Shown piece after piece: positions 10,446 to 21,114 of a stretch of DNA of 64,000 bases. A program made the translations under genes and the position numbers. The DNA is from Eutreptiella sp. 'Long Island Sound 2002' (lineage: Eukaryota > Euglenozoa > Euglenophyceae > Eutreptiales > Eutreptiaceae). The notes under the pieces are model-generated. The model searched no databases. It was not told the DNA's origin and saw only the letters and a list, made by a program, of their open reading frames with translations. The DNA is taken from the NCBI GenBank assembly GCA_964036045.1, contig OZ038389.1, forward strand, positions 42,717,119 to 42,781,118, read 5' to 3'. Numbering within the stretch: position 1 is the stretch's first letter; each line of letters opens with the position of its first letter.

Positions 10446-10808
10446 CTCCGGGTACTAATCCGGGTACTAATCCGGGAAATAATCCGGGACCTAATCGGTT
10501 TCCGGGAACTAATCAGGGTACTAATTTGGGTACTACTCCGGGTATTCATCCAGGTACGAATCCGGGTACTAATCTGGGTACTACTCCGGGTCCTAATCCG
10601 GGTACTAAACCTGGTACTAATCCGGGGACTAATCTGGGGACTAATCCGGGTATTACACCGGGTACTAATCCGGTTACTAGTCCCGGTACTAATCCGGGTA
10701 CTGATCCGGGTACTACTCCGGGTACTACTCCGGGTACTAATGCGGGTACTAGTCCGGGTACTAATCTGGGTACTAATCCGGGTACTAATCCGCTTACTAC
10801 TCCGGGCT
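10446..10808. repeat. 12-bp minisatellite (GGTACTAATCCG)n
   Basis: About thirty degenerate copies. Because 12 is a multiple of three, every frame stays open (Pro-Gly-Thr-Asn on one, Arg-Ile-Ser-Thr on another). I do not call a gene. Confidence 0.9.
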
Positions 10809-11101
10809 TGGGGATTCGGTGTCCGCCACACGAAGCAACAACATGTTACAGAAGAGTTCCCCGTCTCGCTCTCTGCGAGATTTGGAGAAGGCAGGCGTGC
10901 ATTCAGGCACGTGTGCCCGTGGCCGAGCCAACGCCGTGTGTGCCATTCACCAGCTCAGGCCAGTCGTGTCCCGAGTGCCCTGGGCTCAGATGGTCATGCT
11001 CACAGAGCTCACCAAGGACACAATAAGGGAGGACCCCCCCCCCCCCCACCACATCTTCCCAACCCTCATCAGCATTGACCCGCCATCTGCCATCCAGCAC
11101 C

Positions 11102-11170
11102 ACCTGGGGGGTCCTTAAGAGAAAAAAAGAAGTGTTCCTGAACGGCAGTTTTGCAAAAAGACCGCATGTA
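11102..11170 (+). repeat. dispersed repeat R11, copy A
   Basis: Matches 31138-31205: GGTCCTTAA, then GAAAAAAAG, GTGTTCCT and CAGTTTT in the same order and spacing. Confidence 0.65.
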
Positions 11171-11530
11171 GCTCATACCTTGGGCTTCTTGGTTCCTGCA
11201 GTGGTCGGGTCTGCGTCACTTTTCAACAAATGCTGACATACTCTGCCCCTCGTTGCTTGTTCCCAGCGAGACGCCTGTTGCTTTCAGGGGATCCAAAAAG
11301 TTGGCCATACACGGTACGTACCCTTTGAGTCTTGATTGAAGGAGGTTACCTTGTCAGGCCCCTGTCCTCGCCCTCGGTTCGCACTAAACCTCCACAGATG
11401 AGCGCCACGTCGTTCCCTCTTCGCACAGCGCTGTGCAATCGTCTGCTGCTGTATTTTTACAGTTCGTGTGGTGAAGTTTGGGTGGGTGATCATGAACCAG
11501 CAGCTCCGAGTAGATGGATTATTCTTTTTT

Positions 11531-11690
11531 TTTTTTGTTCAGGCCAGATGAGCTGGCGTAGCCTGCCCACTTCACAGTACTCGAAATAACCTCTCGGAAT
11601 CAATGTTCAGAGCTGTCCAGTGCTAGGATGATCCCACAGTGGCTGCGGTAGCGGATCTGACACGTAGTGAGGATTAGCTATCTTCTGGTT
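11531..11690 (-). mobile_element. SINE-like repeat R7, copy A
   Basis: Related copies lie at 45860-46019 and 56580-56760, sharing GAGCTGGCG, CAGAGCTGTCCA, GCGGTAGCGGA and GTGAGGATTAGCT. Copies begin with a T run on the plus strand, as expected for a retroposon with an A tail on the minus strand. Here it sits between two near-identical 40-bp direct repeats (about 11488-11530 and 11693-11735). Confidence 0.55.
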
Positions 11691-11737
11691 CAGATGATCA
11701 TGAACCAATAACTCAGAGTAGATGGATTGTTTGTACA

Positions 11738-12620
11738 GGGGGGGGGGGGGGGGCGGAAGTTTGCGGGGGGAAATTTTCGCCATGGGATATTTCAAAGCGG
11801 GTTTATTTCGCATACAGTCCTGAATTTGCTGTGGGAAATTTCGCACCCACATGCTGTGAGCCGACCTTTGGTTGGTGGTGGTTCTGTTATTTGCTGATGC
11901 CTTGCTGTTGAGTCTTAGAGGGTCGTTGTTCCTTCCTGATGAGTTGCTGGTTGCTGGTTGTTGTTACTTCATGGTGGTTGTTGTTATTTCCTGGTGGTTG
12001 CTGGTGTTTTCTGATGCATTGCTGTTACCGTTCAATCCCTGCAAGGCACAATACTCTGCACTCAGACCATTGAACAAAGGCTGCAATAAAAAGTTTGAAG
12101 AATTGTTTTAGATGGCTGCAATTGACAATTGCAGTTGAGAAAAAACTGGCTGGGGTGCACAAAAACAGTTGAAGAACTGTTCGAACACAGCACTCAGGCT
12201 CATGCATTGACAGGGGGCACAAAAAGACACTATGTGCGTGCCTCCTTTTTCTGCCGCTTCTTGCTCAAATCCATAAAAGAAGGAATGTCCGCAGGCCTCT
12301 TGGATGGCTTCTTTGGAGGCACCACACCCAGGGCGTGGCGCTTCTTCAGTTCATCCACTATCCTGAGTGCATGGCCATCCAATACTTTACATGCCTTCAA
12401 AGACTTTGACGTGATCAGGGCCAGTTCGGCCATAGAAGCAAAACCTGCCATAGCCAAAGGTGTTGCATAGGCAACTGTTGGACAAGACATTTTGCTAAAT
12501 TTCGCAGCGGGTTTGTTTCGCACAACAGCCTGAAAATTACGTGGGAAAGTTCGCACGAATTTGAAACGCGAAATATCCCACGGCGAAATATTCCCGCCGC
12601 AAAGTCCCCCCCCCCCCCCC
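11738..12620. mobile_element. inverted-repeat element with G-run ends
   Basis: The left end (G run, then TTTGCGG, GAAATTTTCGCC and TGGGATATTTC) is the inverse of the right end (GAAATATCCCA, GGCGAAATA, CCGCCGCAAAGT, C run). Inside each end is a second block (GCGGGTTT, TTTCGCA, GTGGGAAA, TTCGCAC) present in direct orientation. No clear target duplication was found. It carries the small coding frame at 12230-12490. Confidence 0.6.
12230..12490 (-). CDS. small Lys-rich frame inside a transposon
   Basis: An ATG-initiated frame of 86 codons. The first half is Ala/Ser/Leu-rich and the last third is strongly basic (KKPSKRPADIPSF, then SKKRQKKEART), like a nuclear localisation signal. It lies wholly between the inverted repeats at 11738-12620, so it may be a remnant of the element's own gene or a captured exon. 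No family recognised. Confidence 0.4.
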   Translation of the reverse strand: MSCPTVAYATPLAMAGFASMAELALITSKSLKACKVLDGHALRIVDELKKRHALGVVPPKKPSKRPADIPSFMDLSKKRQKKEART

Positions 12621-13513
12621 GTAAGAGGCTGCATTGGGTGTTGTGCCTCTCAGTTCATAGTACATCGCTTTGTCTTTTGGATGTGTTTGACACTTCACAC
12701 TTCATGCTACCCTCCCCCCATGTCCACCCCCCCGGGGGGGGGGGGGGGGGTATGAACAAAGGGGGGTGAGGGGGGGTGTCATCCAAAGACGAATTCCGCA
12801 TCACCCCATGTGCTGCCTGGTGACATTCAGTCACAGCCAAATGACATCTCAGACAATGCATAGCGCCACATCATGCGCTTTGGTGATACTCAACCCATCC
12901 TAAATCCTAATCTGATTCTTCTGCCCTGCCCAGGTTGCCTGTGTGTTCTCCTCTTGGTCAGACTCCCCCCCCCGTTGATCACTACCGCCCGCCCTGCTGC
13001 AGCTGCCGCAGTCATCCCCAATCGCACAATTCCTCACTGCTACGGTCTGCTGGAGCGTCACAGCGGCAATAGCACGATAATAATATACACAATAATGTAC
13101 AGACAAAGAGGATCAAAAACGCGATCCACTGCCGATGAAGTGACCACATTCCGTTCTTGAACGCCACCCATCAGCCATTGGCCTCCTGCAACTGGAAGTG
13201 TAGCACCGAAACCCCTGTACAATGCACAAAGGCCGGAGGCGCTGGCTTCACTGCGCAGCCAATCAAGGCCCATGAGCACCTTTCTGTCGCAAAACTCCCT
13301 CCCCCACCGACCCCCAACCCACGCTCCGTAACGTAACCGGAACTCTGCCAAGGCCAGGCACGTTTCGTACCTCTGGACCCCCCCGCCATGACTTCCAGTC
13401 CACGTCCCTGCGCCTGTGACCGTGCATCTTGTGGGGTCCCGTGCCCTGGCGCTGTCCGGTCCCACGACCCGTGAGCTCGTGGCGGCTCGAGCCCACCCTC
13501 GAAAGCGCCGGGG
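12621..13513. other. no gene recognised; 3' flank of EEP gene
   Basis: Contains paired C and G runs near 12727-12750, an A/T-rich patch at 13075-13100 and GC-rich sequence from 13170 that is probably 3' untranslated DNA of the next gene. Confidence 0.4.
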
Positions 13514-14611
13514 TCACACGTCGTCGCCTCCGGAGGGCACGGGCGAAAAATCGACCACGACCGGCGCGTGGTCCGACAGGTCACAGTACCGCACGTACGC
13601 GCCGGCCACCCCCCAAACCGCAGCCGGCGCATTGACGTACACAAAGTCAACGGCGGTGCCGGTCCAGTGCGTCAGCGCAGGCGCGGGGCGGCCCCCGAAG
13701 TTGTCACGCCCCTCGGCGGCGTCGTACGCCGAGGCGAAGCCCTTGGCCCGCAGCTGCTCCTCGACGCCATCCGCCTCCGGCTGCGCGACGGCGGGATGCC
13801 GCAGCCCCGCGGAGACGACGCGCCATTCCGCGTCGTCGTGGTGGCGGCGGAGGGGCTGATTCAGGTCCGCCAACACGAACGTGGCGATGGTGTCGCTGGC
13901 GGACGCGCGCGCCTCCCAATGCCGCAGCAGCGCCCCGGTCTGCCGGCCCCTGACGCCCCCGATGGTCGCGCCCGTCTCTCTGCACAGCTCCGCGTCTTTG
14001 TGGTGCAGATGCGTGGCGTAGACCCCAATCCGTTGGGCGGTGGGCAGCGCGAGCTCCACGTATTGGGCACCGCGCGACTCACTCCAGACCTGATCACTGT
14101 TCGGTCCGTTGAGGGACCGGATGGGCTGCGCGTCCAACAGCAACGCCTCGGAGTATTGAACGGGCAGCCGCGTGGCGACCAACGTCGGGTTCGTGGCCGG
14201 GCTGCGGAGCAGCGTGTACCCGAGGCCCTGCAGCAACGCGTCCAGCTCCCGCAACCGTTTGACGGGCTCCACGAGCCACTGGCCCCACACCTCATCGTCC
14301 GCGTCGATGGGGGCCTCCTGCAGCGCCACCACATCCGCATCCAACGACTGCAGCACGCCTGCCACGTCCGCAGGCGCCACGATGGAGTTCCCGGTGGGCC
14401 CCCGCAAACAGTTGATGTTCCACGTGACGAGCCGGACGCCCGCGGGGCATCCGAGCGGCGGTGGCGGGGAGGTCTGCGCAAGGCGGTGCATGTCGGCGCA
14501 GTAGTGCTCGAGCATCACGCCGCGGTTTGCGATCAGCTCTGGTCGGGTGCGGCACATCTGCAGATACGTCGATCCGGGCCGCGCGTGCGCCATTGAAGCG
14601 GCGCAGCGCAT
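13514..14611 (-). CDS. endonuclease/exonuclease/phosphatase family protein
   Basis: Predicted 365 residues with the full motif set of the EEP metallo-fold (DNase I, APE1, nocturnin-type phosphodiesterases). Counting from a TTG nine codons upstream: VTWNIN at 71-76, a metal-binding Glu in VALQE (108), the catalytic-type His in YATHLHHKD (210), the Asp/Asn pair in LADLNQP (258 and 260), Asp in GTAVDFVYV (331) and SDH at 355-357. All expected active residues are present, so activity is likely; substrate cannot be told from sequence. The start is uncertain: ATG at 14611 or 14593, or an upstream exon joined at the acceptor-like CATTGTAG near 14655. No signal peptide is seen. The gene is markedly GC-rich and uninterrupted. 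Long antisense frames over it are shadows. Confidence 0.85.
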   Translation of the reverse strand: MRCAASMAHARPGSTYLQMCRTRPELIANRGVMLEHYCADMHRLAQTSPPPPLGCPAGVRLVTWNINCLRGPTGNSIVAPADVAGVLQSLDADVVALQEAPIDADDEVWGQWLVEPVKRLRELDALLQGLGYTLLRSPATNPTLVATRLPVQYSEALLLDAQPIRSLNGPNSDQVWSESRGAQYVELALPTAQRIGVYATHLHHKDAELCRETGATIGGVRGRQTGALLRHWEARASASDTIATFVLADLNQPLRRHHDDAEWRVVSAGLRHPAVAQPEADGVEEQLRAKGFASAYDAAEGRDNFGGRPAPALTHWTGTAVDFVYVNAPAAVWGVAGAYVRYCDLSDHAPVVVDFSPVPSGGDDV

Positions 14612-14655
14612 GAAGAAGTGCGGTCCGGTGGAGCCCAAACAAAATCCAATCTACA

Positions 14656-15661
14656 ATGAGACCGGACACGGAGAGCGGGCGGGGCGCAGGGTGCGCGCGC
14701 CAGTGACATGACCGTCACCAATCGTGTACTGGAACCAGAAGGTATGTCAAAATTGGCAAAACCCTTTTGGGAGCAGTATGATCTAAAAGTGCGTGCGCAG
14801 TCCAAGGATTTCCCGTCAACCGTTCGCAAATGCGGCCGGGTGCACAGCACATTAAGTTGAATGGTGTGTGAGCTCTTACCTGTGGCACGGTTGACCCCCC
14901 CCCCCCTCCAAAAGCGCTGCCCAAACCATGAACAACCTAGATGTGCAGTGTTGTTCCCACTCTCCCTCAGGCTAAGACAACATAACAACAGAACATCATT
15001 TTGTTGGACACTTGTGCTGCAATGCGCATTTCACATTGAGGCCCCCCCGAATGATTCAACCACTGTCAACAGGTTGCCAAGACTGAGCTCCATGATGAAT
15101 GGCTTGCTTGCCAATTGGTCTGGCTGGTCCAGCTCATGCGGTGAGAGTGGGTAACCTGCCGGAGGAGCCTCTACACATTGGTGTCCATATCAATGTTCAC
15201 ATAAATGCCCCCTTCCATGATGGCCACATTATTGTAAATGAGATGACCCTTCCTACACAATCACATACCATGGCACTTGTGAAAAAAGAGGAAGATGTCT
15301 CCATCCACTGTGATTCAGTCAACTCTACCTAATAGGGCAGAAAGCATACAAAACACAAGCAAGGGAAAGTGAAAGTGGTCCTACCTGTTAATCTTGCTCC
15401 CTCCCAAACTTGCCCTTAACACCACTGTACCACCTCGGCTTTTAGGTTGTTTTTTTTTTTTTGAGACCAACATACAGCAACTGAAAGGTCTCATTCATCT
15501 TAGAGAAAATATGAGAGCCCTGTCAGATTAAGAGGTACCCCTGTGAAGATTGTAGTGAATCATTTGGGCACCACATGCAAAACAAAAAATCCCGTCCTGT
15601 TGCAACTTTTTCTGACTAATCGTCACTTGTGAGATCAATCCCCCTCACCAAAATGTCAAGT
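14656..15661. other. no firm gene; possible plus-strand exon near 15170-15331
   Basis: The plus frame around 15170-15331 reads protein-like (for example PFHDGHIIVNEM) and ends in TAA. It could be an exon of the same gene as 15662-15872, but I could not join them. The rest shows only a C run near 14890 and A/T-rich sequence. Confidence 0.3.
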
Positions 15662-15872
15662 ATTTAGACTTCAATGTAAATGTAGAAACACAAGCACCAT
15701 TTTGGGGGTCCAGGCCGTGGCAAGCCGGTTCGCCAGACAGTATGCGAGAAATCTCTCTCTGTCCAATGCTACGATTGACCCACAAAGCAGTGTGGTGGCG
15801 GGCATCGCATGTATTGAGAAAAACCTGAATCTGATGAAACTCAAGCACTATCAGTTAATGGTCAGTGTATGA
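15662..15872 (+). CDS. candidate terminal exon, unknown protein
   Basis: After an acceptor-like CCAAAATGTCAAG the frame is open to a TGA at 15870-15872. It contains GVQAVASRFARQYARNLSL, then SNATIDPQSSVVAGIACIE and a Lys/Leu-rich end. Residue use is clearly protein-like. The opposite strand is also open but reads less naturally. Family not recognised. Confidence 0.4.
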
Positions 15873-16004
15873 AATGTCAAGTGTATCAAATGTCAAACTT
15901 AGTCAGTAATGCTAGTCACTAGGTTGATATCTTGTCAGACGTGATGCAACAGAAATTTGATGATGCACACGAGAGATGGTAAGGTAAAGAAAGATGCCAA
16001 TGCC

Positions 16005-16045
16005 ACTGAAATTCTATTGCCTTCGGCAAGGCACCTTGAAAAGAG
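16005..16045. repeat. dispersed hairpin repeat R8, copy A
   Basis: AAATTCTATTGCC, then TTCG, then GGCAAGGCACC makes a TTGCC/GGCAA stem closed by a TTCG loop. A second copy with loop TTGCGC lies at 60228-60275. Confidence 0.65.
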
Positions 16046-16100
16046 TGCTAGAACACTGGAGTCAGTCAGTTAGGCTGACAGTCAGTCAACCAGTCAGCCA

Positions 16101-16141
16101 GTCAGGCAGGCAGGGAGGCAGGCAGGCAGGCAGGCAGGCAG
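16101..16141. repeat. (CAGG)n microsatellite
   Basis: About ten copies with one interruption, preceded by CAGT-rich sequence. Confidence 0.9.
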
Positions 16142-16261
16142 AAGCACCCAGTTTGGTTTTTCGGCGGCAGCCTACATCTACCAGTGATGGGGAGCAGCTT
16201 GGTGGAGCGGACAAACCGTTCTCTTCCATTCACTGCATCTAGGATGGGATCTCAATATGGA

Positions 16262-16322
16262 CGGAGGTGCGGTGGTTTTTCCGCCTCAGTCATTTTGCAG
16301 ACCAAGGTTCGAATCCTCCTAC
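16262..16322 (+). repeat. tRNA-like fragment
   Basis: The end reads CAAGGTTCGAATCCTCC, a perfect tRNA T-arm/B-box. GGAGG at the start can pair with the final CCTCC, but the D arm and anticodon arm are not normal. I read it as part of a tRNA-derived retroposon, not a working tRNA. Confidence 0.45.
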
Positions 16323-16336
16323 GCACAAAACTTTTT

Positions 16337-16570
16337 GCCCCCCCCCCCCCCCCCAAAGCCACCCCCCCACCCCCACCCCCCTAAAAAATGGAACCTAGGT
16401 AGGGGGGGGGGGGTTGAGGGCTCAAAATCGAAAAATTCATTGAGAGATCATTTTGTCTCCCAAAATGATGATTTTACAAGGGGTTAGACATCCCACATCA
16501 TGCCTTGGGGTATGCTACGCGAATGAACCCCAAAAGGGGGGGTGTATGGCGTCTACGCCTGGGCTTGATC
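16337..16570 (+). repeat. dispersed repeat R12, copy A
   Basis: Matches 60885-61105 in the same orientation: a C-rich start, a G run, then GAAAAATTCATTG, TGATGATTTTA, GGTATGCTA and CGAATG. Probably an old mobile element. Confidence 0.75.
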
Positions 16571-16706
16571 TGACTCTTCGAGGGTATTTATGGAATCGTT
16601 GTTTGTACATGTGGCGTAGCTTTTGTTGGATGTGGCTCAACTTTTTATGGGTGGCCTAGCTTTTGGGGGACATGACTGAACTACTCATGGATACGACCTA
16701 ATTGTT

Positions 16707-16707
<1 letters not shown>

Positions 16708-16759
<52 letters not shown>
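16708..16759. repeat. (TG)n microsatellite
   Basis: About 25 uninterrupted TG units forming one edge of the SINE at 16760-17246. Confidence 0.97.
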
Positions 16760-16762
<3 letters not shown>

Positions 16763-17244
16763 CGTTTTTACCAGGTCATCCCGGTTGGACCTGTATGGCC
16801 ACACTGGCGTCCTCGGGTCGGGTCGCTCCCCATTATAGCAAGCCTTCAATGCAGGCTAGGCCAGGGGTGCGTCCCTGTATTGCCCCTCGACCAGTGCGAT
16901 ATGCACTTGGGCCAGAACGTGGCTCGCTGCCCCAGGGTCACCCTGGAAGTGGGGTGGTGGCTCCGTGGCTTCCGCCGGGCCAGCTCCACGGTATCAGTTC
17001 AACGAGCCCGTCATCGCCATGTCGCTCCATGTGTTGTGTGTGTATTGGGGCTTTCACAGTTGGTGGTGCTCGCGGCAGCGAGGCGGCCTCCACGGCCTAC
17101 TCAATTTGGCGATTTCCCCATAAAGGATGCCCTTGACGCACGGCTGCCACCGCCTGCCTCCAGACATGCCTGATCAAGGGATCGATCCCACGACCTTTCG
17201 GTTGCGAGCCCTACGCTTAGCCCGGTTGAGTTAGCTGGGGATCC

Positions 17245-17246
<2 letters not shown>
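16760..17246 (-). mobile_element. tRNA-derived SINE with AC-repeat tail
   Basis: On the minus strand it starts near 17240 with a tRNA-like head: CAGCTAACTCAACCGGG resembles a D arm/A box, GGGCTCGCAACC an anticodon arm, and GTCGTGGGATCGATCCC a variable loop and T arm. A unique body of about 400 bp follows and it ends near 16760 with AAAAACGGTA and an (AC)n tail. The last two segments of the head match tRNA architecture well; the acceptor stem is degenerate. No protein is encoded, so it would need LINE enzymes. Confidence 0.6.

Positions 17247-17279
<33 letters not shown>
17246..17279. repeat. (TG)n microsatellite
   Basis: About 16 TG units next to the SINE head. Confidence 0.95.
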
Positions 17280-17280
<1 letters not shown>

Positions 17281-17395
17281 CGCCCAAATCTTTCAAATCA
17301 TGCTCAAACTGCGAGGTTCAACAATGACGCGACTAAACCATGAGTTCTCGTGTCCGAGTGCCCTGTCGCCGGGCTTTAGGAACTGGGTTGAGATG

Positions 17396-17396
17396 A

Positions 17397-17425
<29 letters not shown>
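17396..17425. repeat. (TG)n microsatellite
   Basis: About 14 TG units with one CG. Confidence 0.95.
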
Positions 17426-17428
<3 letters not shown>

Positions 17429-17445
17429 ACTCAACTGTTCGTGGG

Positions 17446-18490
17446 TGCCACCAACTGCAGGCAGTGCTGCCTCATTGGAAAGGCAGTGTCACTGTCCAAT
17501 AACAGTGCTGCTGCCGTCCACAGGCAGTGCTGCCACATTCTGAAGGCAGTGTTGCTGCAGTCCATAGGCAGTGCCGCAGTGTGGGGATGCAGTGCTACAG
17601 CATTCCAAAGGCATGCAGCATTGCAGAGGCAGTGGCACCACTGTTTGAAGGCAGTGCTGCCACATTGTGAAGGCACTGCCGCTGTCATGTGAAGGCAGTG
17701 CTGCTACCAACTGCAGGCAGTGCTGCCTCAACGAAAAGGCAGTGTCACTGTCCAACAACAGTGCTGCTGCCGTCCACAGGCAGTGCTGCCACATTCTGAA
17801 GGCAGTGTTGCTGCAGTCCACCGGCAGTGCCGCAGTGTGGGGATGCAGTGCTGCAGCATTCCAAAGGCATGCAGCATTGCAGAGGCAGTGGCACCACTGT
17901 TTGAAGGCACTGCCGCTGTCATGTGAAGGCAGTGCTGCCACCAATTGCAGGCAGTGCTGCCTCAACGAAAAGGCAGTGTCACTGTCCAACAACAGTGCTG
18001 CTGCCGTCCACAGGCAGTGCTGCCACATTTTGAAGGCAGTGTTGCTGCAGTCCACGGGTAGTGCTGCAGTGTCGGGATGCAGTGCTGCAGCATTCCAAAG
18101 GCATGCAGCATTGCAGAGGCACTGGCACCACTGTTTGAAGGCACTGCCGCTGTCATGTGAAGGCATTGCTACCACCAACTGAAGGCAGTGCTGCCCCATT
18201 GTCAAGGCAATGCCGCTGCCATGTGACGGCATTGCTGCCACCAACTGCAGGCAGTGCTGCCTCATTGGGAAGGCAGTGTCACTGTCCAACAACAGTGCTG
18301 CTGCCGTCCACCGGCAGTGCTGCCACATTCTGAAGGCAGTGTTGCTGCAGTCCACTGGCACTGCTGCAGTGTGGGGATGCAGTGCTGCAGCATTCCAAAG
18401 GCATGCAGCATTGCAGAGGCAGTGGCACCACTGTTTGAAGGCAGTGCTGCCACATCGTGAAGGCACTGCCGCTGTCATGTGAAGGTATTG
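17446..18490. repeat. 234-bp tandem array of CAGTGCTGC sub-repeats
   Basis: Four main units start near 17446, 17702, 17935 and 18233, with a short unit near 18170. Each consists of degenerate 20-30-bp pieces ending GGCAGTGCTGCC. Open frames of more than 400 codons across it (Ala/Cys/His-rich) are by-products of a period divisible by three. Confidence 0.9.
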
Positions 18491-19900
18491 TTGCCACCTG
18501 GGGGGGGCACGTGGGTGTGGCCGGAGGGATGTAGAGGATGGCTCCGCGCACGGACACCTTCGGCAGAAGTGCCGTGCGCCGGGGGAGGGGGGGGGACCAG
18601 GCCACGGACCAAGCCCCCGAGACCTGCCGGCCAAACGCCGGCCCAGTCGGTAGTACCTGGCGGGCTTCGGGCCCACACCCATGAGATTGCGTCCCCCTTC
18701 CCTTGGGGGGGTGGTGGACCGTGCCGGAAGTGGGGCCGGCGCTCCGCCTCGCCCCCCATTCCGTGCCCCTGGGGGGATCCAGCAACGTGTAGGGCGGGGG
18801 TGCATGCACGTTGTGCGGACCAGGGGACAAGGGGAGGAGACGAAGAGGAGAGCCGCCGCCATGATGCTTAGCCGGACGGGTTGGGATGACACCCCCCTCC
18901 CGGTCGCCCACCAGACCGCGGAGGGCCGGCGGGCACCATGGGGATGTGCCGCGGGGGCGCCCTACCGGGGGACCGCATCTCCTCCTCCTCCTCCTCCTGA
19001 GTGCATCCTTTTTGGAGACCTGACACAACCATAGTTGCAGCCTGATTTTCAGTGGACTTAGGGGGTGTCTTGAGCATAGTGCAATTGTTTAGCTGCTTGG
19101 CAACTAGGGTAGACCAAAAGTACCAAAAGGTTGCATCACTGTTGGGACAACGCAGTGATATGTTCTTCCACTAACACTCAAAGATGGTGACGACAGTGCT
19201 GTTGTGTGCACCTACCCTCCAAGGGATCTTGAAGGAGGGCGTGCTTTGCTTTCAGAACTTCGGTCTTTCTTTCTTTGGAGTATCGTTCAACAATATTACA
19301 CAAGGCTGTGCTTGGGCGTGAGCCATGATACAACAAAGAACACGCCCTTACTGCACATCAACTTGCAAACTGACACATGCATGTGTGAGGGGGCACCGTG
19401 AACACGATATTCCAATGAAACACCAATTTATTTGTTTCCCTGTCTAATGACCTATTTTGGGGGAGGGGCGTAAGACCCTCCATGGGCAGGAAAACTGTGC
19501 CAAATGCCCTCCACCCACGTGGGAAGAGGTTCTCAGCGAGGGCAAAAACTTCGCGCCATGCCTCAACTACGCCTTGCACGAAGACTCCATGCCCTCGTTC
19601 GTCTCGTTTATCTCATTACCCTCCCTGTCTCTGAATGATCAGACAATTTCCCTGCACCACGTCCAGATACCAAGTCTCTGTACCTTGTCTTTCTGCATTT
19701 CTTTGCACCATCCCTCGACTATCAACTTGCATCCCACCTATTCAAGACCTGCAGCTGAAAATTGTTGTTCCAGCTTGCCAAAGATTGCATGGTTCCTGAA
19801 GAGACCCACCAGCCATGCCATTTCATACCACGGAATCAATCACCTTGTAATTATAGCCACCTCAGAACTGGTCTGGCATGGTGACTTCTGATCATTTTCA
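18491..19900. other. GC-rich then mixed DNA, no gene recognised
   Basis: 18500-19000 is very GC-rich with G runs and a CTC triplet repeat near 18980. 19400-19890 has overlapping open frames on both strands (plus 19457-19891, minus 19358-19579). I cannot choose between them. Confidence 0.35.
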
Positions 19901-21076
19901 AACAAAATGGACGGCGGACGTGTGCTTTACGTTTTAGGAGAGTTTTGGAACTGCGACGGCAAAATGCACCCTCGTCAGAAGTGGAACACAGTCTTCCTTA
20001 GCCCCGTCCGAAGCAGCCATACTTCTGTGACACGAAGGACCAGGAAAAGAAGCACATCAGGTCATCAGGAGGTTTGGGGGGCGGAGACGAAAATTTCGCC
20101 ACGAAGTTGTCCCCAGCTGAACACCCCCCCCCTTCCCCGGAGGAAGCCTGGGCTATTGCACGTGAGAACAAGAGCAGCACAAAGCGCAGGAAGAAAATGG
20201 CTCGTCAGTGGCCTAAAGTACCGTCGGTACCTTTCTGTCACAAAGCGCGCAATGACGTGTGGGTAGGACACAAACAACGAAGCAGCAGCGCTTGCCAAGC
20301 AGGGACTCCTGGGCCTGCCGTACAGTGCCATACGGTTCACACGATTGGAATGGAAAATGCTGAGACCCCCTCCCCCCAGGCCACAGGCCCCAAACGGATG
20401 GGTTGTTACGGGTCTCGGTGCAGCGATATCGCACATAATATAGGAAATCCATTACACCAGCCTGCACACTGATGTGTGCAGGGGCCATCGTGAGGCATGT
20501 GCCAAGACGCATATGCTGACTGAATCCCCCCCCCCCCCGCCTCATGGGGGTGAAAGCGCCCATCCGTTCAAACACACAAGCATGCCTGCTCTGCACCGTG
20601 GCACCCCTCGCGGCCTGGGGTCACAGGATTCGTGTGCAGGTGATCTGTTGAGACTTGAATGGGCACCGCGCCAAAGACACACGCCCCAAAACGGCAAAAG
20701 GCCGGTCGTCAGCATTGGCCCTCTATGGACACTCCATGGCGCCTGCATCTCGTGCATCCCTTGCCACCCTCAATGCTGCAGAGCTGCATGCCAACAGGAG
20801 CAATGGTGACAGAACTTGAAGGATGACATTCAAAGCGTATCGATGCCCTGTAAACCGCCCACCTTGACTCAAAACTGTGCCCTGCCCCCGGACATCTATG
20901 CATACGACCACTGAGACTTGCTCCTGGCCAAAATGTACCTTGCCCATCTCCGTTCCCCAAGCGATTCCAAAAGTCCTGCACCGTTCAGGGCTGCCCTGAT
21001 CACCGACGAACAAAAGCCCGCTGCACCCCAGTACACTTGGACCTCAACAGAGCACCGGCCGATCAGAAAATGCTGT
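19901..21076. other. no firm gene; basic exon-like segment near 20110-20215
   Basis: After an acceptor-like GTTGTCCCCAG near 20116 the plus strand reads PEEAWAIARENKSSTKRRKK, a basic protein-like stretch. The flanking GAAAATTTCGCC resembles an end of the element at 11738, so this may be another transposon-borne fragment. Nothing else is supported. Confidence 0.3.
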
Positions 21077-21114
21077 CGATGCCCGGCCAACCGGCGTCGG
21101 TTGACCGGGCATCG
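21077..21114. repeat. 38-nt hairpin
   Basis: The arms CGATGCCCGG and CCGGGCATCG, then CAACCG and CGGTTG, pair with a single C/A mismatch around a GCGT loop. Very stable; role unknown. Confidence 0.7.

Noticed and set aside
10391-11026. Pro-Gly-Thr-Asn and Arg-Ile-Ser-Thr repeat proteins
   Set aside because: A 12-bp minisatellite keeps all frames open; no splice or start context supports a gene.
13568-14596. 342-codon plus-strand frame over the EEP gene
   Set aside because: It is the antisense of a frame with all EEP catalytic motifs; GC-rich DNA leaves few stops.
16262-16322. Functional tRNA gene
   Set aside because: It has a perfect T-arm sequence but no normal D or anticodon arm; best read as a retroposon fragment. 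The same applies near 17170-17240 and 51500-51570.
17489-18892. 467-codon minus-strand frame rich in Ala, Cys and His
   Set aside because: It follows the 234-bp tandem repeat and continues into unrelated GC-rich DNA, with similar openness in other frames.
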